Positions 46,341 through 64,000 of a stretch of DNA of 64,000 bases are shown in pieces; the stretch's first letter is position 1, and each line of letters begins with the position of its first letter. Source of the stretch: Streptomyces sp. SM11 (GTDB taxonomy: Bacteria; Actinomycetota; Actinomycetes; Streptomycetales; Streptomycetaceae). Position numbers and translations under genes: made by a program. The DNA is taken from the NCBI RefSeq assembly GCF_002910905.1, contig NZ_NEUE01000246.1, positions 23,696-87,695 on the forward strand, read 5' to 3'. Below the pieces are notes generated by a model. That model did no database searches, was not told where the DNA came from, and saw nothing but the letters and a program-made list of their open reading frames with translations.

Positions 46341-49300
46341 GCGGCTCGACGGCTCCGCCCTGCGGCGGATGGGACTGCGGTCCATGGACACGCCGACCGC
46401 CGTGGACATCATGCTGCGGGCAGTCGGCAGCGGACAGCCGCACCTGGTGGCCCTCGTGGGCTCGGCGGCCGAGATTACGGCCCGGCTCACCCCGGAGACC
46501 CCGAAGCCCCCGGAAGCCCCGGCAGTCTCGGCCCCTTCCAACACCCCCCTCACGTCCGTCGCTTCTGCCGCGAAGGCCCCCGGGTTCGGCGGCGGTGACG
46601 AGTACGACGCCGACGCTATCGCCGTCGTGGGCATCAGCGGCCGCTACCCGGGCGCCCGTACCCTCGATGAGTTCTGGGAGAACCTCCGGTCAGGTCGCGA
46701 CGGCATCACCGAGGTGCCCGCCAACCGCTGGGACCACCGGGCGATCCACAGCGACACCAAGGGCGTCCCGGGACGCTCCTACGGCCGCTGGGGTGGATTC
46801 GTGGACGGCATCGACGAGTTCGACGCCGTGTTCTTCCACATCTCGCCCAACGAGGCCGCCGTGCTCGACCCCCAGGAGCGGCTGTTCCTCCAGGAGGCGT
46901 GGCACGCCTTCGAGGAGGCGGGACACGCACCCTCCGCTTGGCGGGGCCGCCCCGTCGGCGTGTTCGCGGGAGTGATGTACAACCAGTACCAGCTGCACGG
47001 CGTCCGTTCGGAACCGGGTCTCGTGCCCTCTTCGTTCAGCGCGTCGATCGCCAACCGCGTCTCGTACTTCCTCGACCTCAAGGGGCCGAGCATCGCGCTC
47101 GACACCATGTGCTCCTCCTCGCTCACGGCGCTGCACCTGGCCGTCGAGGCGATCCGGCGGGGCGAGTGCGAGGCCGCGCTCGCGGGGGGCGTCAACCTGC
47201 ACGTCCACCCCAACAAGTACCTGCTGCTAAGCCAGTCTTCGTTCCTCTCCACGGACGGCCGCTGCCGTGCCTTCGGTGAGGGCGGTGACGGCTACGTGCC
47301 CGGCGAGGGCGTCGGCGTGGTGCTGCTGCGGCCCCTGCGCGACGCGCTGCGCGACGGCGACCACGTGCACGCCGTGATCCGCGGTACGGCACTCAACCAC
47401 GGCGGTCACACCGGCGGGTTCTCCGTTCCAGGCCCCGCCGCGCAGGCCGCCCTCGTCCGCGATTCGCTCACCGGTGCGAACGTTAACCCGGCCGACCTCG
47501 GCTACCTGGAGGCCCACGGCACCGGTACCAGCCTCGGCGACCCCATCGAGGTCACCGCCCTGGAACGGGCCTTCGACGCCGTCGGCGCCAGCCGCGGCCC
47601 CTGGCCCATCGGCTCCGTCAAGTCGAACATCGGCCACCTGGAGTCGGCTGCGGGCATCGCCGCACTCACCAAGGTCGTCCTCCAGATGCGCCACCGGGAA
47701 CTGGTGCCGTCCCTGCACGCCGAGCCGCTCAACCCCGCGGTGGACTGGGCCGGTTCGCGGTTCCGCGTCCAGCACGCCCTGGAACCGTGGACACCGCGTA
47801 CGGGCGCCCCGCTGACCGCGGCGATCAGCTCCTTCGGCGCGGGTGGTGCCAACGCCCACGTGGTGCTGGCCGCACACCAGGTCCCGGAGGCCCCGCATAC
47901 CCCTGAGGAGGGCGGTCCCCGGCTCTTCGTGCTCTCGGCGAAGGACGCCGCCCGCCTCGATGAGACCGTCATGGCGTTGCTCGCCCACCTGGACGGGGCG
48001 GGCCTGGACGACAGCGCCGACGCCCTGGAGCAGATCCTGACCGAGGTCGTGGGCTTCCCCGTCGACCCCGGCGAACCCTTCGCGGAACTCTGCCTCGACT
48101 ACCCGCGCCTGTCCGGGCTCACCCTGCGCATCGAAGAGGAGTTCGGGGTCCGCCTCCGGGTCGACGGGGGAACGACTCCGTCCGAGCTGACGACCCGCCT
48201 CGCCGGAAGCGCAACCGGCACCGCTGTGGATCCCGCCGCGCTCGCCTTCACCCTCTGGTCAGGACGCGACCACCTCGACGAGCGGCTCGCTGTCGTCGCC
48301 ACGACGACGGCCGAGTTCGCGGAGGCGCTGCGCACCGGTACGGGTTGCTTCCGAGGCCGCAGGCGGCGCTCCGCCGCACCCGCCGAAGGCAACGACCTGC
48401 GCGAACTCGCGCAGGCCTGGGTCGAGGGCGCAGCGGTCACCCTGCCGGTGCCCGGACGTCCACGCAGGCTCTCGCTGCCCGGTTACCCCTTCGCCCGCGA
48501 CCGCCACTGGGTCCAGACCGCTCCCGTGCCGTCCGCGAGCGCTGCTGAAGCCCTCGAACTGCCGGACGGGCACGTGTTCAGCTCGCGGATCTCCACGGCG
48601 GAGCGGCCCTGGCTGGCTGACCACACCGTCGACGGCGCCGTACTCGTCCCCGGTACCTACTTCGTCGACCTGGCCCTCCAGGCGGGAGCCAGGACCGACT
48701 GCCCCTGGATCGCCGAACTCGTCACCCACACACCGCTGGCCTCCGGCGAGGCCGACCTGCGGCTCGTCGTGGACCTCGTAGGACGCGACGGGACGCGGGC
48801 CTTCCGGATCCACGCCCGTACGGAGGACGCCGAAGGCTGGACGGAACACGTCACCGGTGTCCTCGCCCCCGCTCCCGAGAAGGCCCCGACCGCGCCGCCG
48901 CTGCCCGAGGACGCCGAGGAACTCGACGTCACCCGGCTCTACGAGACCCTCACCGGGTACGGGCCCGCCTTCCGGGGCCTGCGCCGCGCCTGGTGTACCG
49001 CCGACGCGGTGCACGCCGAGGTCGTCGTACCCGACGGTGACCCCGGTGCGCACGCCCTGCACCCGGTGCTCCTCGACGCCGCGCTGCACACGGTGGCCCT
49101 CACCTCGGCCCTCGACGGCGACAGCCCCTACCTGCCGTTCGCCTGGTCTGGCGTACGGGTGTACGCCCCCGGCGCGACAGCCGCCCGGGTGACGGTCGTC
49201 CACCACCGGGCCGACGCGGTCGAACTCCGGCTCACGGACCACGCGGGTGCGCCCGTGGCGTCCGTCGACTCGGTGGTTCTGCGCCGCGCGGGTGCGACCG

Positions 49301-51059
49301 CCGAGCCGCTCCTGCACGTGGAGTGGCAGCCCGTCGAGACTCCCGAGCTCGACTCACGGGCCCGTTACGCGGTCGTCGGCCCCGACCCGGACGGGCTCGG
49401 CGCCACCCTCGCCGCCTCCGGGGCGCAGCTGGTGCGGGCCGACGACCTGGACGCGCTGACGGACGTACCGCCGGTGGTCGTGCTGCCCGTCGCGTCCGAC
49501 GGCCAGCCTTCGGACGCCAGGTCCCTCGCCGTCGAGTTGCTCGACCGGCTCCAGACGTGGCTCGCCGACCAGCGGTTCGCGTCCGCGCGGCTGGTGCTCG
49601 TCAGCGCGGCCCCGGACCTGGCCACGGCCACCGCCTGGGGGCTGGTGCGCTCGGCGCAGTCGGAACACCCCGGGCGCTTCGGCCTGGTGGATGCCGAGGA
49701 CCTCACGCAGATGCACCGGGCGCTGGGCTCCGACGAGCCGCACCTGCTCCTGCGCGACGGACAGGTGCTGGGCGCCCGGCTGCTGCGGATACCGGCCGCA
49801 ACGACCGCAGTTGAGCCCCAACGGCCCGGTAGGGTCCTGGTCACGGGCGCGAGCGGCGCTCTCGCAGGGCCGGTAGTCCGCCACCTCGTGGAACGGCATG
49901 GCGTACGCGACCTGCTGCTGGTCAGCCGCAGCGGCAGGGGCCCGGTCGGCCTGGACGGGCTGGACGCCCGCATCGAGACGGCCGCCTGCGACGTGGCCGA
50001 CCGCGCAGCCCTGGCAGCCCTGCTGGCCGGCCGGCCGGTGACCATGGCGGTGCACGCGGCGGGCGTACTCGACGACGGGGTCGTCACGGCCCTCGACACG
50101 GAGCGCCTGGAGCGGGTGCTGCGGCCCAAGATCGAGGGCGCGGCCAACCTCCACGAACTGTTGCCCGAAGCCCGACTGGTGCTGTTCTCCTCGGTGGCGG
50201 GCGTGCTGGGCGGTCCCGGACAGGGCAACTACGCCGCCGCCAACTCCTTCCTCGACGCACTCGCCCGCCGGCGCGTCGCATCCGGCGGCCGGGCGGTCTC
50301 CGTGGCCTGGGGACCGTGGGCGGTCGACGGGGGCATGGCCACCGACCGCGACCGCCTGGCGCGCGGCGGCATCGAGCCGCTCCCGTCTGATGCGGCCCTC
50401 GCCCTGTTCGACGCAGCCCTCGCCGGACCGCACCCGGCGGTCACCGCCCTGCGGCTCGCGCGCGGAACGGCCGCCGTCGTACCGCACGTACTGCGTGGCC
50501 TGCTACGGGCACCCGACGCGCCCCCGATCGCCGACCCCGGCCTCGTGCACCTCGGTCCCCAGGAGCGTCGCGCCAGGCTCTCCGCGCTGGTGCGCGGACA
50601 GGCCGCGGCCGTCCTCGGCTACGCAGACGCTTCCACGATCGAGTCCGACCGGTCCTTCCAGGAACTCGGCTTCGACTCGCTGAGCTCCATCGAGTTCCGT
50701 AACCGGCTGGGCGCGGCCGTCGGCCTGTCCCTGGAGGCCACGCTCGTCTTCGACCATCCCACCCCGGCCGACCTGGTTGCCCACCTCGACGAGCGGTTCG
50801 CCGGCGAGTCAGGGGCGACCGACCTGCCGACCCTGTTCGCGGCCTTCGACCGTCTCGCCGCCGCACTCACGGCGGCGGCGACGGACGACGTGTCCCGCGA
50901 CCGCACCGCGGAACGCGTCCGCGGTCTGCTCGATCACCTGACACCCCGTACCGCGGCAGAACCCGTCACCGCTCTCGCCTCGGCGACCGACGACGAGGTC
51001 TTCGCCCTGATCGACGCCGAGCTCGGCAGCCCGCTGCCGGGACTGGAGGAACGCTCCCG

Positions 51060-51063
<4 letters not shown>
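44017..51063 (+). CDS. kirAV: PKS, module 11 (rest) and module 12 (KirAV-like)
   Basis: 2348 residues. ATG overlaps the previous stop (ATGA) and GGAAGG at 44005-44010 precedes it. Order: DH11 (His23, Asp190); ACP (GLDST, Ser360); KR11 (TGGLGGVG near 602, Tyr745); KS12 (from 868; Cys1032, His1167, His1207); serine-less ACP-like insertion (Tyr1362 at the serine position); DH12 (LADHTVDG, His1536; Asp1687); KR12 (TGASGALAG near 1943, Tyr2072, LDD motif of B-type KRs); ACP12 (GFDSLSSIEF, Ser2221); C-terminal docking segment (DDEVFALIDAELG). No AT. The first half is trans-AT-like; from DH12 onward the protein is typical of actinobacterial cis-AT PKSs. Both modules carry DH+KR, giving two double bonds of the polyene. 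The C-terminal docking segment pairs logically with the coiled coil that opens gene 6. Confidence 0.96.
48019..48213 (+). other. Serine-less ACP-like insertion after KS12
   Basis: Third example in the post-KS linker: LEQILTEVVGFPVDP followed by an ELCLDYPRLSGLTLRIEEEFG helix. It looks like a complete carrier-protein core but has Tyr1362 in place of the modified serine. The linker then continues with LAFTLWSGRDHLDER. Confidence 0.65.
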
Positions 51064-60533
<9,470 letters not shown>

Positions 60534-60543
60534 TCCGCAGTCG

Positions 60544-60569
60544 CCTGCTGGGGCTTCGGGCCCAGGGGC
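60544..60569 (+). terminator. Possible transcription terminator after gene 6
   Basis: About 10 bp after the stop of gene 6, CTGGG (60548-60552) can pair with CCCAG (60561-60565), closing on a C(TTCG)G tetraloop with one internal mismatch. There is no T-run, which is common for streptomycete terminators. If real, it ends the assembly-line transcript here. Confidence 0.4.
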
Positions 60570-61475
60570 GTGGTCATCTCCATCCTCATCACCGCTCTGA
60601 CTCTCGTGAGCCTGGCCGTTCCGGCGCGTTGTCACCGGCGCCTGCAGTGCCCGGCTCATCAGCGAACCCAGGATCCGTACTGCAGCTTGACGGTTCAGGG
60701 GCGGAAGGATTTCCCAGCGTTTCGGCCTCGCCGGTGGACCTTCCTGCCTCTGGGGAGCACGGCTTCGGTACCGACGTTGTCGCCCACGACGCGCCACCTT
60801 CGTCCGACTCGCAGGCCTTCAGCCACTCGGCCACCTCGACCAAGCGAAGCAATGCTCACTGCTGATGATCGGCGTGCTCGCGGCCCCTATAGAGCAGGAA
60901 ATCAGGGGTCGTCTTTTCGACCCGCTGCCTCACAGAAATCGATTCGTGGCAGTCCTCACGGAAACAGCCCCGGCGGCCGCGCGGGCTGTCGGGGCCGCTG
61001 CGAACCCGGTCGTACTCCATCCCAGGATCAAGCCTGTAAGGCACCGGGCCTGTCCCGCACACACCATGTCGGTGCGGTCTGCGGGCGACTATTTCACCGA
61101 CGGAACTTCAGCGCAGGCGTTCGAGCGTTCTCGCGCAAGATCTGGCCGTGTGCTGCGGGACATGACATCTACCTCGATTGCCCACAGCCGATACGCCGCG
61201 CAGCCCACTCCTGACCGGCCGGACGGGGCGATCGTGGCGACCACTGCGCCGGGCCGGTGGGCCGGTGCGCAGGTCCGCGTTCTGGATCTCATGTCCTGAG
61301 TGTGCGCTGGAGGGAGTCGGTCCCGCCGGTCCGGCCGGATCCTGCGGGACCGGTTGCGCACCGGGCGTGACGTTGATGTTGGCGTCGGCCTGCCAACCGT
61401 CAACTCTGGTGATGCGGCCCTCTGCGGTCTGATGGCCGCCACAGCAACGTGGCCCGGCGCCAGATACTCGGATGA
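60570..61475. other. Gene-less spacer between PKS and degraded genes
   Basis: I see no convincing gene. Overlapping ORFs exist on both strands (for example 60570-61214 forward, and 60589-60852 and 61089-61442 reverse), but none resembles a known family and composition is mixed. The reverse strand of about 60600-60860 has a non-protein feel, with GGTACCGAAGCCG, CCACCGGC and CCGTCAAGC tracts reminiscent of structured RNA such as a group II intron fragment, but I cannot establish that. No gene equivalent to kirB is present. Confidence 0.5.
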
Positions 61476-61592
61476 GCAGGGTTACGCCGTGCGCTACCTG
61501 GATCAGGCGGCCAGGCTCCCAGGAGGGGCGCGGCGGTTCGCGGGGCGACGTCCAGGGGGCTCATCGACAAGCGACGTCACTACTGCTCGAGC

Positions 61593-62516
61593 TTGAAGGA
61601 AGAGTTCCTGATCGAGGGGGAGTGGGGCGGCATCGATCTCGGCGCGTCGATGCGTCGCCTGCGTGCCGGCATCGGGGCAGGGGGCAGCACGGTCTCGGAG
61701 GCCGCCTTCGCGGCACTGGGCGCCACCAGTGTGGTCCTCACCCCGGTGATCGTCGAGCAATGCGAAGCGATCAGGGTCGAGTTCGCGACGGACGATGGCA
61801 TCTGGTCCGCCACCCTGGATCTCGCCGCACAGCACGTGACCTACCTGAACATGAGCACCGGAGAGACCGAGGAGCCGCTGCTCGTACGCCCGGAGGCCGG
61901 CGAGTTGGCAGCTGGGTCCTTCGCGCTGGAGCGTATGGGCATTCCCCCTATGGAGACCCCGCGCGGGAACGTCACGCTCGACACGGTGCTGGTCCTCGTC
62001 TACCTCCAGCAGCACCATGCTGGTCGAAGCACCTTCGGTTCGGTCAGCGCCGCGGATATGAACCTCACCTTGGGGGTCTGCTTCGGCGTCCTCGACGAGG
62101 GAGCAGCCCGTCTCAAGGCGCAGGCACATGCCGCCCGAAGCCGGGCCACCAGGGACGCGACCGCCCTGCGTAAAGCGAACGAGCAGCGTCAGAAGTACGG
62201 GCTGCCGACCTCGTTCGATCTCGACATGGAGCAGGAGCGATACAGCCGGGCTGCCGACCAGCACGCAGGCGATCTCCTGCGCCTCGCACAGGAGATCGAG
62301 CACCATCAGGGAGTCCTGACGGGCCGGGATGCCGAAGCGGCACGGGGACTGCAGGCAGTTTCGAGTGCCGCCACCGCAGCGGATCAGGCCCATCAGATGC
62401 TCGCCTCACGGGCGCCGCGGACTGGCCCGCCAGCGACTGGAGGTCGCCGAGGCGGCCACGCGGCCTCGCAAGCACTGCCCCGAGTGCGAGCAGCCCTTGC
62501 AGGGCCACTCGAATGA
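61593..62516 (+). pseudogene. Zinc-hook coiled-coil (Rad50/SMC-like) protein, 5' fragment
   Basis: 307-residue frame from a TTG. The frame is open upstream to 61476 with no better start, and protein-like sequence (LIDKRRHYCSSLKEE) precedes the TTG, so the true N-terminus, including any Walker A motif, is missing. It resembles the N-terminal half of Rad50/SMC-like ATPases: a beta-rich segment (VEFATDDGIWSATLDL), then coiled coil (AARSRATRDATALRKANEQRQKYG-like). After about residue 275 it leaves the natural frame and runs into Arg/Gly-rich nonsense until the stop; the continuation is in the frame of the next entry. The function, possibly DNA maintenance or defence, is not established. Confidence 0.6.
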
Positions 62517-63327
62517 GCAGGGCCTCGCTTGCCCTGTGTGCGGCCAGCCCGACCCCGGCCTGGCCGAACGTCAGGCCCAGCGTGCCTTGGAACTGACGCG
62601 GGCCAAGGAGGCCGCGGCCGCCCTGGACTCGGAGTTGAGCAGGGCTCAGCGCAGTGTGCAGAGTGCGGTGGAGGCACGGCGCAAAGCTGAACAGGACGCG
62701 CAGCGGCTTGCTGGCCGGGCCGGTGCGTACCGGGCGCAGGAGATCACCCCCCGCGAGGAGGCGCGGAGTCGCGCTCGCGCGGGCGAGAGCGAGGTCCGGG
62801 CGAAGCTGGAAGCGGTCAAGGCGCGGCGTCAGGAGCTCGCCCAGGTCGCGGAACTGGAGAAGAAGGAGGCCTCGTCGTCGCAGCAGGCCGAGGAGGCGGC
62901 GAAGGCTTGGGCCGCTACGGAGGGGGAGGCGCTGCAGCACCGGAAGCAGACCGCGAAGCAGTTGTCTCAGATCTTCGCGGACCTTGTGATTCCCATGGCG
63001 CCGGACAAGATCCGCAGTGCTGTGATCGATCCGAAGACCCTGGCCCCCAAGATCAACGGCAGGACTCTCAAGCAGCTGGCCCGCTCTGCCGGGCTGGTGA
63101 GTATCACCCACACTGCCTTCCACCTGATGGTTCTCGAGGCCGCGCGCAGTATGCCGCTCGCTATGCTGCCACGCTGCCAGTGGCTCGACGCACCCCTTGA
63201 CGGACTGGGAGGCCGACCGGAGGGCGAACGTCTCGCCAACGCCGTCCTCACCGTCTGCGCAGAGGTCACCGGCAGCGACGCAAAGCGGCTCTCCTGTCAT
63301 ATGTGTGGGGGCTCTGAGCTGGGCTGA
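62416..63327 (+). pseudogene. Zinc-hook coiled-coil protein, 3' fragment after frameshift
   Basis: Continues the previous fragment in another frame from about 62416. It begins with ARQRLEVAEAA, then a four-cysteine zinc element (CPEC, 15 residues, CPVC) and a long coiled coil rich in Ala, Glu, Lys and Arg, and ends with a globular part containing MLPRCQWLDAPLDGLGG, which may be the remains of the Walker B/D-loop region. A single-base insertion or deletion between about 62405 and 62420 would restore one protein. The last residues may come from the adjoining insertion sequence. A sequencing error cannot be excluded as the cause of the frameshift, but the missing 5' end argues for a real pseudogene. 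Confidence 0.6.
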
Positions 63328-63335
63328 TACGTGAA

Positions 63336-63402
63336 ACACGCCGCTCTCTGTGAACCTTGAGGTGTCTAGCAACAAGGTTGATCAAGCAGAGAAGCGGCGT
63401 GT
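63336..63402. repeat. Inverted repeat upstream of the transposase
   Basis: ACACGCCGCTCTCTG (63336-63350) is the near-perfect reverse complement of CAGAGAAGCGGCGTGT (63387-63402), with one extra base and a 36-nt loop. It sits just before the transposase start and could be an IS end structure or a hairpin that shields the gene from read-through transcription. Confidence 0.7.
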
Positions 63403-63415
63403 CTATCTTCAGCAT

Positions 63416-64000
63416 ATGGAAGCGGACCCTGATGGTCGAAAGGCCGTGGTCGAAGGGGTCCGCTTCGACGGGAACGAACAGTGCGTGATCGTGTCGGTAC
63501 GGCCCGAAGCGCGGCGGCGGCAGCGGTGTGGGATCTGTGTCCGGCCCGCGTCCTGGTACGACGGTGGCCGGGGACGGCGCCGGTGGCGGGCCCTGGACCA
63601 CGGTGCGGTGCGGGTGTTCCTGGAGGCTGATGCGCCTCGGGTGGCCTGCCGGGAGCATGGGCCGACGGTCGTCGCGGTGCCCTGGGCCCGTCATGGTGCC
63701 GGGCACACCCGCGCTTTCGACCAGCGGACCGCGTGGCTGGCCGCGGAGTGCTCGAAGTCCGCGACGGCGGTGTTGATACGGACGTCCTGGCGGACGGTGG
63801 GCCGGATCGTCGAGCGCTACGTCGCCGACCGCGACGGGGCCGTCGACCGACTGGCCGGGCTGCGGCGGGTCGGGATCGACGAGATCTCCTACAAGCGCGG
63901 CCACCGCTACATGACCTGCGTGGTCGACCATGACACCGGACGAGTGGTGTGGATGGCCGACGGCCACGGCAAGGACGTCATGGACGCCTTCTTCGACCAC
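63416..64000 (+). CDS. ISL3-family transposase, 3' partial
   Basis: 195 codons from ATG 63416 to the window edge, without a stop. A GTG at 63350 is an upstream in-frame alternative. An N-terminal zinc-binding part (RCGIC, then VACREHG), a basic RRRWRALD segment, a helix-turn-helix-like SWRTVGRIVERY, then GIDEISYKRGHRY with the first catalytic Asp, and VVDHDTGRVVW are all characteristic of streptomycete ISL3 transposases (DDE type). The rest of the catalytic domain lies beyond the window. It moves the element; it is not part of the antibiotic pathway. Confidence 0.88.
   Translation, partial: MEADPDGRKAVVEGVRFDGNEQCVIVSVRPEARRRQRCGICVRPASWYDGGRGRRRWRALDHGAVRVFLEADAPRVACREHGPTVVAVPWARHGAGHTRAFDQRTAWLAAECSKSATAVLIRTSWRTVGRIVERYVADRDGAVDRLAGLRRVGIDEISYKRGHRYMTCVVDHDTGRVVWMADGHGKDVMDAFFDH

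Larger units (their letters stand above)
63328..64000 (+). mobile_element. ISL3-family insertion sequence, left part
   Basis: Contains the start of an ISL3 transposase gene and runs off the window. The left end is not fixed: a GGCTCTGAGCT motif at 63310 or the inverted repeat at 63336-63402 may mark it. It abuts the 3' end of the pseudogene directly, so its insertion may have truncated that gene. Confidence 0.65.

Noticed and set aside
60811..60841. tRNA-Ser-like 5' half on the reverse strand (GTGGCCGAGTGGCTGAAGG)
   Set aside because: The D-arm resembles a class II tRNA, but the anticodon stem does not pair and no matching acceptor 3' strand or T-arm follows within about 100 nt.
60570..61214. 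214-codon forward ORF after gene 6
   Set aside because: No family resemblance, many Arg/Pro/Ser as in random GC-rich frames, and competing ORFs on both strands.

Overview
The window is high-GC actinobacterial DNA, almost certainly Streptomyces (GC-rich codon usage, GTG starts, ATGA-coupled operon genes). About 60.5 of its 64 kb is one co-directional run of six giant genes encoding a modular PKS/NRPS assembly line. The first gene is cut by the left edge of the window. The last ~3.5 kb (60,534-64,000) is not part of the assembly line: it holds a non-coding stretch, the frameshifted remains of a zinc-hook coiled-coil (Rad50/SMC-like) gene, and the start of an ISL3-family transposase cut by the right edge.

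Domain order, read from motifs: gene 1 = LnmK-like loading domain-ACP, KS1-KR-ACP, KS2; gene 2 = DH-ACP-KR, KS3-KR-MT-ACP, KS4-KR-ACP, KS5-ACP; gene 3 = C-A(Gly)-PCP-KS6; gene 4 = DH-KR-ACP, KS7-DH-KR-MT-ACP, KS8-ACP, KS9-KR-ACP, KS10-KR-ACP, KS11; gene 5 = DH-ACP-KR, KS12-DH-KR-ACP; gene 6 = KS13-AT-DH-KR-ACP, KS14-AT-(degenerate KR)-ACP. Genes 1-5 have no acyltransferase domain (trans-AT type). Gene 6 has two cis-ATs. Five chain extensions, then glycine, then nine extensions matches the carbon skeleton of kirromycin-type elfamycins, and 'five of six PKSs lack AT' matches what is known of KirAI-KirAVI. I therefore name the genes by homology to kirAI-kirAVI. Which elfamycin is made (kirromycin, aurodox, factumycin or another) cannot be told from this window, because the tailoring genes, discrete ATs and the beta-alanine NRPS (KirB) lie outside it.

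Inferred logic: the LnmK-like domain supplies a decarboxylated starter. Modules 1-2 (a split dehydrating bimodule) build a diene, module 3 adds a gem-dimethyl/alcohol unit, module 4 an alcohol, and module 5 an unreduced (ethylmalonyl-type) unit. Glycine is then condensed by gene 3. Modules 6-12 build the central methylated diene, oxygenated segment and polyene. Modules 13 (methylmalonyl AT) and 14 (malonyl AT, no reduction) leave a beta-ketoacyl chain with no thioesterase, suited to hand-off to a beta-alanine NRPS and pyridone formation. The five gene junctions are a 55-bp gap and four 1-4 bp stop/start overlaps, so stoichiometric coupled translation is likely.

Most unusual features: the LnmK-like starter domain fused to the PKS; a duplicated split bimodule (modules 1-2 and 10-11); serine-less ACP-like insertions after KS3, KS8 and KS12; module 8 reduced to KS-ACP; a trans-AT to cis-AT switch inside module 12; and replacement of the expected downstream kirB gene by degraded and mobile DNA.
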